From contig USSP01000029.1 of assembly GCA_900557385.1 (NCBI GenBank), forward strand, positions 1 to 11,641: DNA of 11,641 nt, written 5' to 3'. Positions within the stretch are counted from its first letter, which is position 1, and the number at the start of each line of letters is the position of its first letter. The notes beneath the pieces are model-generated. The model did not search any database. It worked only from the letters and a program-made list of their open reading frames with translations, and was not told where the DNA came from. Position numbers and translations under genes: made by a program. Shown here piece after piece: positions 1 to 7,526 of this stretch. This DNA comes from an uncultured Lachnospiraceae bacterium. Lineage in GTDB: Bacteria; Bacillota; Clostridia; Lachnospirales; Lachnospiraceae.

Positions 1-53
1 GTTTGTTTCATTTTGTCCTTATTACTTTATTGCTGCTTTAGGACTTTCTACAC

Positions 54-82
54 TTGTTACAACCTTTTGTTCGTGCTACACT
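54..82 (+). promoter_or_regulatory. Probable promoter of the lacI-type gene
   Basis: A -35-like TTGTTA (54-59) and a -10-like TACACT (77-82) are separated by exactly 17 nt. Each hexamer matches the sigma-A consensus at 4 of 6 positions. The predicted transcription start near 89 falls at the edge of the operator-like palindrome at 90-103, which fits a repressible promoter. The promoter is inferred from sequence only. Confidence 0.55.
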
Positions 83-89
83 GGATTAG

Positions 90-103
90 ATTTAAGGTTA
101 AAC
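90..103. promoter_or_regulatory. LacI-type operator, probable autoregulatory site
   Basis: The sequence ATTTAAGGTTAAAC matches 12 of 14 positions of the perfect palindrome GTTTAACGTTAAAC found upstream of the sugar operon. It begins 8 bp after the -10 box of the lacI promoter, so a bound repressor would cover the transcription start. Sharing this word at both loci suggests that one regulator, most likely the LacI protein encoded here, binds both. Confidence 0.6.
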
Positions 104-141
104 CTAACCTATCCATACTTACCGAAAAGGAGTTCCCTACT

Positions 142-1155
142 ATGGTTACTATCCGCGATATTGCCAGAGAAACCAATGTCAGTCCGACCACCGTTTCCAA
201 TGTGATTCATGGACGTGATGGGCGTGTATCTGCCGAAACCATCGAACTGATCAATGACACCATCAAGCGTCTTGGCTATGTTCCCAATATGTCCGCCCGT
301 TCCCTGGTTTCCAATTCCTCCAGGGTGATCGGCTTCGTCAATCACGTTGTTACCAGAGAAAATACCAATGTGATGGAAGATCCCTTCCACTCTACTGCGA
401 TCGGAACAATCGAAACGGCACTTCGTGAAAATAACTATTATCTGATGCTCCGCACGGTGACCACTGCAGAAGAACTGGTTACCTTCCTTCAGAACTGGAA
501 TGTGGACGGACTGTTTTTCACCGGTATTTTCAAAGATAAATTTTTCGATTCCGTTGCCGGACTCAATATTCCGGTCGTACTCATCGACAGTTACGTTAAA
601 TCCAATCAGTTTTGTAATGTTGGTCTGGAAGATTTCACCGGAAGCTATCAGGCTACCCAGTATTTGATTCAAAGAGGACACAAATGTATCGCCTTCGCTT
701 CCCCCAACATTAAAGACGGTGGTGTGCTTCAGGAACGTTTCCTGGGCTACAAGGCTGCATTGGCAGACAACGCAATCCCCTTTGATAAGACGCTGGTGTT
801 CCAGCAGGAAATGGATATTGAATCCTGTAAAAAGGTCAGTGCAGAAATAGCAAAGCATCCCGGAATTACGGGACTTGTCGTAACTGCAGATATTATGGCA
901 GCCGGTATCATGACCGGGCTCCGGGAACAGGGCTTGAAAGTACCCGATGACATCTCTGTGGTTGGCTTTGATGATATTCCAATGGCGCAGCTGATTACGC
1001 CGCCTCTCACCACGATTCATCAGGATATGAACCTCAAGGGAAGACTCGCTGTTGACTTTATGCTCCAGCTTTTGCAGAAAAATCCGCTGTCCTCCCACGA
1101 AGTCATTCTCCCTATCCGCCTCGTAGAACGGGATAGTGTTAAAGTTCTGTTATAG
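142..1155 (+). CDS. LacI/GalR-family transcriptional repressor
   Basis: This is a 337-residue DNA-binding regulator of usual LacI-family length. Residues 3-23 form the N-terminal helix-turn-helix (IRDIARETNVSPTTVSNVIHG), and a hinge helix with NMSARSL follows at about 49-55. The rest is a periplasmic-binding-protein-like effector domain with the family signatures DGLFFTG, IPVVLID, RGH and, near the C-terminus, DDISVVGFDDIPMAQLITPPLTTI. The ATG at 142 was chosen because AAAAGGAG lies about 9 nt upstream and the helix-turn-helix then starts at residue 3 as usual; the frame is open further upstream but that extension would cover the promoter and operator. It very likely represses the convergent sugar operon and itself. 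The effector is unknown, probably the imported sugar or a product of it. Its 3' end overlaps the convergent GH65 gene by 17 nt. Confidence 0.95.
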   Translation: MVTIRDIARETNVSPTTVSNVIHGRDGRVSAETIELINDTIKRLGYVPNMSARSLVSNSSRVIGFVNHVVTRENTNVMEDPFHSTAIGTIETALRENNYYLMLRTVTTAEELVTFLQNWNVDGLFFTGIFKDKFFDSVAGLNIPVVLIDSYVKSNQFCNVGLEDFTGSYQATQYLIQRGHKCIAFASPNIKDGGVLQERFLGYKAALADNAIPFDKTLVFQQEMDIESCKKVSAEIAKHPGITGLVVTADIMAAGIMTGLREQGLKVPDDISVVGFDDIPMAQLITPPLTTIHQDMNLKGRLAVDFMLQLLQKNPLSSHEVILPIRLVERDSVKVLL

Positions 1156-3310
1156 TCGCGTTATCTCTGGTCACATGGACACTGTATTCTGTGCCCAGAT
1201 AGCTTACGCGGAATTTCATATCCGTAATGGTAGCCGGGAGATGGGAATGGCAGACTAATTTTCCATTTTCAATCTCCAATCCGGCGAAGCCTTCTACCGC
1301 CGTCATATAAGCAGCTCCCGCTGCAGCCGGGTGGGTTCCTCCGATATAAACAAGTCCCGCCCATTCTTTTCCACCACCTTTTAAATCCGCCATCGCTGAC
1401 TTCATAAAGAATGGATAAGCTTTGTCCGGCTGGTCGATCCGGCAGGCCAGCATTGCGTACATTCCGGCGCTCAAAGAAGAACCATGCTCTGTTCTGGGCT
1501 CATAATAATTCCAGTTTGCCTGAAGAATTTCTTTGGAATATTCCTGATGGAACAGATTCAACCAGGTCACAACATCGGCCTGCTTGATGACCTGGGTCTG
1601 GGAGGCTACTCCATGACCGCCACCCCAGTATTCCTTCGGATTGAGAAGTCTTCCCTTCACCACATCCGGTGTGGTATCCTCCAACCCAAAATATCCATCA
1701 AACTGTTCGACGATACCGTTCTTATCCGGCTTCGGAAGATACAGCTTCTTTGCCCCATCTTCAAAGTACTCTAACAGCTGTTTTCCATCATATTCCGATG
1801 GAAGTGTTCCTGCCTCCACGGCTTTGCGGATCACCTCTGCCGCTTTCTCCATGGTATAGATTGCCATACGGTTGGTATAGCCGTTATTGTTGATCCGCTC
1901 ATGATATTCATCCGGTCCGATGACATCATGGATTTCGTAATAGTCTTTGGTCAATCTGTGAAGCAGCAGACTGTAATAGAATTTCGCACATTCAATGACT
2001 GTACGGATTCCCTGTTCATCCAGGATACTCTCGTCTCCTGTCCACTCTACATACCGCATGATGCCGTAAACAACAGCTGCAGAAATATGTACCTGTTTAT
2101 CCTTAAAATAGGTACGTACAGGTCTGCCGGTAAAAACATCCGTGACATTGTAGTCTGTGCAGGCATCATAACCGCCTTCCTGGCTTTCCCATGCATAAAA
2201 AGCACCATCAAAGCCATAGTGTGCTGCTTTCTGCAAGGCTCCTCCCAGCGTGTCGATTCGATAACGCATCAGGGTTCTGGCGGTAGCCGGATCTGTCATC
2301 AGGAAGAAATCCAGCATAAACATTTCCGTATCCCAGAACACTGCTCCTTTATAGGTCTGTCCCGACAAGCCTCTTGCCGGAATGGAAAGGCTCTGTGTAT
2401 GTCTGGGCGCGATACAATGAAGATGGTACAAAGAATAGTTGGTTGCCTCCATTGCGGCATCATCCCCTTCTATCAGAACCTCAGAATGCTTCCACAATTT
2501 TTCCCAGACAGCCTTGTGCTCCCCCATCATCTTCCGGTAGCCGTTTGCCCGTTTTTCTCTCACCTGCTCCAATGCCCGCGCTGCAGTCTCGTTATAATCC
2601 TGACCAGTCTGTACACTGACCCATTTTTCCACTACACAGCTTTCATCCTTACGGGTGATAAAGCAGACCCGGTGTAAGATTTTATCTTCTTTTCTGGCAA
2701 TCTTAATCTCACAGGGATAATCTGTATGAATACTGTCAGCCACTGCCACACATGTATGTTTTTCATGGGTAATGGCTGTCACAAGGAGATCTCCGTCGCG
2801 ATCAAGCAGTTCCATCTCTTCCAGATGGGGACCGTTCAGATCCCATACTTTGCCATCAATGCCGGTAACCAGTTCCACATCCGCATGAAAATCCGCATGA
2901 ACCTCAAAACGCATGCCAATGAGTGATACATCCTGCATGCTGGCAATTCGTTGTGTCGTTAACGTAATATTTCCCCGGCTGGTATTCCATGTGGTATGTC
3001 TGCTGAAAATACCATGGCGATAATCTAATTCCATAGCGTGGGATATCGCAGCCTTTTCCGGCAGACGGAACTTTTCGCCATCCACCTTCAAGTAAGAAAA
3101 GCAGCCGTTAGGGGCATTGACCGGCTCACGCCAGCCATTGCCCACCTGGTCATAGACTCCTGCCAGATTCACGGCAGGAAGCTTATCTGCCTCGTACTCT
3201 TCCAATGTGCCACGGATTCCCAGATATCCATTTCCGATTAAAAACCGGTTCCCCAGAGAAGCTGCCTGCTCCTCATCGTAGCCCTCTGCACGGATTGTCC
3301 AATCCACCAT
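1139..3310 (-). CDS. GH65 family glycoside phosphorylase/hydrolase (enzyme B)
   Basis: This is a cytoplasmic 723-residue GH65 enzyme without a signal peptide. The order is an N-terminal beta-sandwich (about 1-260), a linker, an (alpha/alpha)6 barrel (about 280-660) and a small C-terminal beta domain. Barrel motifs include FWDTE (325-329), the WES segment near 374, GPDEYH with the general acid Glu468, IKQADV with Lys576-Gln577 (typical of GH65 substrate sites) and HGSSLS (609-614), which sits where GH65 phosphorylases bind phosphate. The family phosphorolyses or, less often, hydrolyses alpha-glucosides such as maltose, trehalose, kojibiose and nigerose; phosphorolysis gives beta-glucose 1-phosphate. 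Specificity cannot be read reliably; nigerose phosphorylase is my favoured guess because a second unlike GH65 gene is adjacent. The ATG at 3310 has AGGAGG 8 nt upstream, and that site shares bases with the TAG stop of the preceding gene. No clear terminator follows. Confidence 0.93.
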   Translation of the reverse strand: MVDWTIRAEGYDEEQAASLGNRFLIGNGYLGIRGTLEEYEADKLPAVNLAGVYDQVGNGWREPVNAPNGCFSYLKVDGEKFRLPEKAAISHAMELDYRHGIFSRHTTWNTSRGNITLTTQRIASMQDVSLIGMRFEVHADFHADVELVTGIDGKVWDLNGPHLEEMELLDRDGDLLVTAITHEKHTCVAVADSIHTDYPCEIKIARKEDKILHRVCFITRKDESCVVEKWVSVQTGQDYNETAARALEQVREKRANGYRKMMGEHKAVWEKLWKHSEVLIEGDDAAMEATNYSLYHLHCIAPRHTQSLSIPARGLSGQTYKGAVFWDTEMFMLDFFLMTDPATARTLMRYRIDTLGGALQKAAHYGFDGAFYAWESQEGGYDACTDYNVTDVFTGRPVRTYFKDKQVHISAAVVYGIMRYVEWTGDESILDEQGIRTVIECAKFYYSLLLHRLTKDYYEIHDVIGPDEYHERINNNGYTNRMAIYTMEKAAEVIRKAVEAGTLPSEYDGKQLLEYFEDGAKKLYLPKPDKNGIVEQFDGYFGLEDTTPDVVKGRLLNPKEYWGGGHGVASQTQVIKQADVVTWLNLFHQEYSKEILQANWNYYEPRTEHGSSLSAGMYAMLACRIDQPDKAYPFFMKSAMADLKGGGKEWAGLVYIGGTHPAAAGAAYMTAVEGFAGLEIENGKLVCHSHLPATITDMKFRVSYLGTEYSVHVTRDNATITEL

Positions 3311-3322
3311 TGTCAGTGCCTC

Positions 3323-5590
3323 CTAATTATTTTTCGGAATGGCAAACCATTTTTCTTCCCCGGTAACCTCAATAGGCTGATCGTAGAAAAGAATGGACAG
3401 GCTGCCACCGTTTAATGTCTGTAACGATACCCGTTCCTTTTCCACGCATACGCAGAGAATCTCTCCGCGATATACGATACGGAAACGGTAACTATTCCAT
3501 TTCTCCGGAATGGTAGGACGCAGCGTCAGAACTTCCGCATCACTCCGCAGACCGCCGAAACCATATACAATATTCATCCAGGCTGCTGCAATGGATGTTG
3601 TATGTAAGCCCTCGCCACTGTTCCGGTTATAATTATCCAGATCCATACGGGTAGCAAATCCAAAGAAATCAAAGGCTTCCTTTTCTTTGCCAAGCTGTGC
3701 CGCCAATATGGAATGCACCGAAGGAGAAAGGGAACTCTCATGGATACAGCGGGGTTCGTAAAACTCATAATTTGCCTTTAAGACATCCTGAGAGAATCTG
3801 GAATTAAACAGGAACAGGAACATTAATACATCCGGCTGCTTAATCATGTCATTTCTATAGATTCTATCGTAAGTCCAGTGATGATACAGCGGAAATTCCT
3901 CAATGGGAATCGCATCCACATCAATATGCGGAAGGTCGAAATAGCCTACATGCTGTTCAAACAGCTTGCGTTCTTCATCATAAGGAATATGCATGGCGTC
4001 TGCTTTTTCCTGCCAGTCCCTGCATTCCTCTTCTGTCAGTTCCAGCTGTTCCGAAATCCGTTGCAGCTGTTCCGGATCTTTCGCCTTCATCTGCTGCAGT
4101 ACCCGAAGGGTATAGCGCAGTGTAAACTGTCCCATATAGTTGGTATAACAGTTATGGTTTACCATCATCTGAAACTCATCCGGTCCCATCACCCCGTAAA
4201 AACCGTAACGGGTGTGTTCTGCATTGTAATCACCCCTGGTTGCCAGCATCCTGCAGACCTCAATCAGGATGGAAAGACCGTATTCGCTGGTAAATGTAGT
4301 GTCACCGGTAATTTTCTCATAAAGCCAGATTCCGTAAGCTACCGCTGTGGATGCCTGGAGCTGTAAGCTTGCATGCTGCCAAAGATTGCAGCACTCACGG
4401 CCACTAATGGTTGCAATGGGATAAAAGGCGCCCTTGCAATCCAACATTTGTGCCCGTTCTCTTGCCTCATCCAGTGTTTCATAGCGGAAGTACAACAAGT
4501 TCTCCGCTGCTGTCTTATCATGGAACAGGAAGAAGGGCAGGCAATAGGTTTCCGTATCCCAGAAAGCATTTCCGTTGTAAGCCTCTCCGGTCAATCCCTT
4601 TGCACCGATATTGGTTCCCTTGACTGCACCATGATAGGTCTGGTACATCTGAAATACACAGAAACGGATACCCTGCTGGTTTTCTTCATCGCCCTGGATT
4701 TCAATATCCGATTTCTCCCAGGTCTGTTTCCACCAGGAAGCATTTTCCTCATAAATTCTGTCAAAGGAAAAGCGCTCTTTTCCTGCATCATCCAAAGGAG
4801 ACAGAGGTGTCAGATTACAGATTTCCTTTTCCAGCGTAACCTCCTGTCCGGCACTCAGTGTCAGCTCATAGCTATAAGCTGCCAGTTTTTCCTGAATGAC
4901 GCGGGTGACTTTTCCTATTTCTGTTACGCTTCCGCTGAAACGGCAGCTGCTAGTCACTTCAATGCCTGTGTTAATCGTCTGGGCACGGAGGATGCAGGAC
5001 TGTTCATCCGCATCTCTGTCTGTTACCTTCCACAGTGCCATTTTTTCTCCACCATGGGTGGTATTAAAATCCAATCCCGCCTGAATCGTGACGATTCCGT
5101 GGTAATTGGTGGAACTGATTGTCACTCTTTGTGCTGCCCGCTCATTTTCCACCATGGAAATCAAACGTTCCAGCTTGATCTGGAGAGACCCTTTTTCCGT
5201 TTTCCACACAAAAGATCTGGTGAGTAAACCGGTTTTTAAATCCAGCTCCCGCTTGAAATTTTTGAAAGCACTTTTAGCCAGATCCAGTTTTTCCTCTCCT
5301 GCCTGGATCCGCAGATAGAGCCAGTCAACGCTGTTGACCATAAACTCTGTCTCCTGCACGATTCCTTTATATCCCTGGGCTTCCGCTTTTCTACGCTCAT
5401 ATACACCATTAAAATAGCTTCCCAGCAATCTTTCCCCGCTGTAGCCTTCTTCAAAGTAGCCGCGGGCTCCCATATACTCGTTTGCCAGTGAAAATACGGA
5501 CTCCGATACCAGTCCATAGTCTGGTGAAAATCCCTCTTCTACAACCTTCCAGGGATCTACTTTAAAATATCTGTCTGCTGCTTTTGCCAT
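3323..5590 (-). CDS. GH65 family glycoside phosphorylase/hydrolase (enzyme A)
   Basis: This is a second cytoplasmic GH65 protein, 755 residues, clearly divergent from its neighbour. It has the N-terminal beta-sandwich domain (about 1-280) and an (alpha/alpha)6 barrel with FWDTE (343-347), MGPDEF with catalytic-acid candidate Glu472, MIKQPDV with Lys584-Gln585, and HESSLS (617-622). The segment around 399-412 (ECCNLWQHASLQLQ) replaces the WES-type loop of enzyme B, so the two active sites should prefer different substrates or chain lengths. Likely role: intracellular phosphorolysis of an imported alpha-glucoside. From memory, C. phytofermentans carries a nigerose phosphorylase beside an alpha-1,3-oligoglucan phosphorylase, and this protein could be the oligosaccharide-acting member. 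Hydrolase activity is not excluded. It starts 7 nt after the MalG-like gene with only a modest AGG-type binding site, and ends 12 nt before enzyme B, so it is co-transcribed with both. Confidence 0.92.
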   Translation of the reverse strand: MAKAADRYFKVDPWKVVEEGFSPDYGLVSESVFSLANEYMGARGYFEEGYSGERLLGSYFNGVYERRKAEAQGYKGIVQETEFMVNSVDWLYLRIQAGEEKLDLAKSAFKNFKRELDLKTGLLTRSFVWKTEKGSLQIKLERLISMVENERAAQRVTISSTNYHGIVTIQAGLDFNTTHGGEKMALWKVTDRDADEQSCILRAQTINTGIEVTSSCRFSGSVTEIGKVTRVIQEKLAAYSYELTLSAGQEVTLEKEICNLTPLSPLDDAGKERFSFDRIYEENASWWKQTWEKSDIEIQGDEENQQGIRFCVFQMYQTYHGAVKGTNIGAKGLTGEAYNGNAFWDTETYCLPFFLFHDKTAAENLLYFRYETLDEARERAQMLDCKGAFYPIATISGRECCNLWQHASLQLQASTAVAYGIWLYEKITGDTTFTSEYGLSILIEVCRMLATRGDYNAEHTRYGFYGVMGPDEFQMMVNHNCYTNYMGQFTLRYTLRVLQQMKAKDPEQLQRISEQLELTEEECRDWQEKADAMHIPYDEERKLFEQHVGYFDLPHIDVDAIPIEEFPLYHHWTYDRIYRNDMIKQPDVLMFLFLFNSRFSQDVLKANYEFYEPRCIHESSLSPSVHSILAAQLGKEKEAFDFFGFATRMDLDNYNRNSGEGLHTTSIAAAWMNIVYGFGGLRSDAEVLTLRPTIPEKWNSYRFRIVYRGEILCVCVEKERVSLQTLNGGSLSILFYDQPIEVTGEEKWFAIPKNN

Positions 5591-5597
5591 GATTTAC

Positions 5598-6476
5598 CTA
5601 ACCCTTCACAGCACCCATTGCGGCGCCGTCTGTAATCTGTTTCTGGAAAATTGCAAAAATAATGGTGGGCGGGATAATGGCAAACAGTGCTGCCCGCAGG
5701 ACACTGACCGCATCCGTAGGCGTATCCTTAAAGGAGAACAATTTCACCATAACCGTCTCTTTTCCCGATCCCTGCAATACCAGATAGGGAAGAAGGAAAT
5801 CTGACCATGCTGCTGTTACGGCAAAGATCGCTACCACCACAATAATGGGTTTGGACAGTGGTAAAATAATTTTGGAGAAAATTCCCCAGACACCACAGCC
5901 GTCCAATCTGGCTGCTTCCAGTAACTCACTGGGCAGTTCTTCAAAGAACTGCATAAACAAAACTACATAAAAAGCATTTGCTCCAAATGCCAGCCATAAG
6001 GGGAGAAAGCTTCCCTTTAAGCCAATTAAGTTAATATTACGGAACAATGCGACAATACTGGTCGTTGCCGGAATCATCAGACTCCACATAACCAAAGCGT
6101 AAGCAATCTTATGTCCCTTAGGTTTGAGGATTGCCAGGCCGTAGGCCAACAGTCCGTTGAAGATTACGGCACAGACCACACTACCGGCTACCGAAATCAG
6201 GGAATTCGTGTAATATTTCGTGAACTTGAATGCATTCCAGGTTTCTGCAATCCGGCTCCATTCAAAAGACTGGGGCAGAATGGTTGCATTTTTAGTAAAC
6301 TCCTTGATATCCTTAAAGCTTGCAAAAAATACCCACACTGCAGGGAACAGACAGATCACCACAATCAGTAAACAGATAATCATAATAGCAATTGCCAGTG
6401 CTTTTACTTTCCCGGATCTGACATCATAACCACGGATTGCGCCGTCTTTTTTATCGGAATATTTTGAAAAGAACAT
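5598..6476 (-). CDS. Carbohydrate ABC transporter permease, MalG type (CUT1)
   Basis: This is a 292-residue inner-membrane subunit of a sugar importer, the usual length for MalG-like proteins. A short charged N-terminus precedes the first membrane segment at about 26-52. Further hydrophobic segments follow at about 93-117, 124-146, 160-178, 211-232 and 261-278, six in all. The cytoplasmic EAA loop that docks the ATPase is at 187-206 (EAARLDGCGVWGIFSKIILP). The binding site GGGAGGAGG at 6485-6493 lies 8 nt before the ATG and only 2 nt after the MalF-like stop, which supports one operon and tight co-expression. It should pair with the MalF-like protein. The substrate is inferred from the GH65 neighbours to be a glucose oligosaccharide. 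Confidence 0.95.
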   Translation of the reverse strand: MFFSKYSDKKDGAIRGYDVRSGKVKALAIAIMIICLLIVVICLFPAVWVFFASFKDIKEFTKNATILPQSFEWSRIAETWNAFKFTKYYTNSLISVAGSVVCAVIFNGLLAYGLAILKPKGHKIAYALVMWSLMIPATTSIVALFRNINLIGLKGSFLPLWLAFGANAFYVVLFMQFFEELPSELLEAARLDGCGVWGIFSKIILPLSKPIIVVVAIFAVTAAWSDFLLPYLVLQGSGKETVMVKLFSFKDTPTDAVSVLRAALFAIIPPTIIFAIFQKQITDGAAMGAVKG

Positions 6477-6494
6477 TGCTTCTTCCTCCTCCCT

Positions 6495-7391
6495 TTATTC
6501 TTCTTTGGATTTGGTGGCTTTCATGTAAATACCACTCAGAACAACTAAGATTGCACAAATCAGTACAGACAAGGCTGCTGCCTTCGGTACATTGTAATCA
6601 CGATAACCATAACGATACATTAACATCATCAGAGAGATACTTGCATTGTTGGGTCCACCGTTTTTAAATACCAGGGGCTCATACAGGATCTGGAAGACTG
6701 AGATCACCTGTAAGATCAGCATGGTCTTCGCCAGTTTTAACACACTGGGCATGGTAATATGTATAATTCGCTGCCATACGCCGGCACCATCGATGGTCGC
6801 TGCCTCATACAGATCCGGGCTGATACCGCTGATGTTTGCCATATAAATCAAGGCTGTAGAGCCTGCGCTCTTCCATGTCATCGTGATGATAATGAGGGGA
6901 ATCGTCCAATGTGGATTGTTCAGCCACTCTAAAGGCTCCATTCCCAATCTGCCAAGCAGGATATTCAGTACACCGGTGTCACCAGGCAGGAAGAAGTAAC
7001 TCCAAATCCAGATGGTTGCCAGACCGGGCATAATGTTGGGGAAGTATACAGCTGTTCTGAAAAGGCCTTTCAAATGCACTGTTTCCGTAATCAGAACTGC
7101 CACTACCATAGGGATAAAGAAACCGATCAGCAGTGACCAGAAGGTGTAGGAAAAGGTATTGGTAAAAGCTGCCATAAAATCCACATCACTGATTACCTTG
7201 CGGTAATTCTCCAGACCTGCAAAACCTGTGATTTCATACATTTTGGCTGTACAGAAGGACAGCCTGATATTTTCAATTAAGGGCTCCCATACAAAAAAAG
7301 CAAACAGGACTAAAGTGGGAAGCATCACCAGCCAGCCCATGAGATCCCTTTTTCTAAATTTTTCTTTTTTTGTTTTCACTGTTGTTTTCAC
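6495..7391 (-). CDS. Carbohydrate ABC transporter permease, MalF type (CUT1)
   Basis: This sugar-importer permease has 298 residues from the preferred start. A Lys/Arg-rich cytoplasmic N-terminus leads into the first membrane segment (LVMLPTLVLFAFFVW); about five more follow. The EAA loop (EAATIDGAGVWQRIIHITMP, about 196-215) contacts the ATPase. A GTG start at 7389-7391 is preferred because AAAGGAG lies 6 nt upstream. The alternative GTG at 7412 would add seven residues and has no well-placed binding site, and that start would put AAAGGAG inside the coding sequence. The gene follows the binding-protein gene after a terminator-like hairpin, so it is probably expressed by partial read-through. 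As usual for CUT1 systems, no ATPase gene is nearby, and a shared MsmX/MsiK-type ATPase is expected elsewhere. Confidence 0.93.
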   Translation of the reverse strand: MKTTVKTKKEKFRKRDLMGWLVMLPTLVLFAFFVWEPLIENIRLSFCTAKMYEITGFAGLENYRKVISDVDFMAAFTNTFSYTFWSLLIGFFIPMVVAVLITETVHLKGLFRTAVYFPNIMPGLATIWIWSYFFLPGDTGVLNILLGRLGMEPLEWLNNPHWTIPLIIITMTWKSAGSTALIYMANISGISPDLYEAATIDGAGVWQRIIHITMPSVLKLAKTMLILQVISVFQILYEPLVFKNGGPNNASISLMMLMYRYGYRDYNVPKAAALSVLICAILVVLSGIYMKATKSKEE

Positions 7392-7434
7392 TCCTGTCTC
7401 CTTTTTTTGCACGAAAGAATGAATTGTTCCTATG

Positions 7435-7500
7435 AAAAAAACTGAATGAGGCTTCCGGGAATCTCATATTCCCGATCCCGGAAGCATACTCTTTCAGTTT
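7435..7500 (-). terminator. Intrinsic terminator/attenuating hairpin between binding protein and permeases
   Basis: Arms 7439-7460 and 7476-7500 pair as AAACTGAA/TTCAGTTT, then GAG/CTC, a 3-nt bulge, and the GC-rich stem GCTTCCGGGA/TCCCGGAAGC around a 15-nt loop. Read on the minus strand, the hairpin is followed directly by seven U (A run 7435-7441). It starts 26 nt after the binding-protein stop. A second stem, CGGGAAT/ATTCCCG (7456-7462 with 7468-7474), shares bases with the main stem and is an alternative fold. Partial termination here would give excess binding protein over permeases, as is common in such operons. Confidence 0.8.
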
Positions 7501-7526
7501 CCCATTAAGTAATTATTGAAATAGGA

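Noticed and set aside
13..141. N-terminal extension of the LacI frame by 43 residues
   Set aside because: It would cover the promoter and operator, has no binding site at its start, and the family helix-turn-helix begins right after the ATG at 142.
109..1098. 329-codon open frame antisense to lacI
   Set aside because: It is a mirror of a well-supported LacI gene and its translation shows no recognisable domain or family motif.
1901..2677. 258-codon open frame on the plus strand inside the GH65 B gene
   Set aside because: Cys/His-rich, unlike any family, and fully antisense to a gene with intact catalytic motifs.
4373..5227. 284-codon open frame on the plus strand inside the GH65 A gene
   Set aside because: It is fully antisense to a strongly supported gene and its translation resembles no protein family I know.
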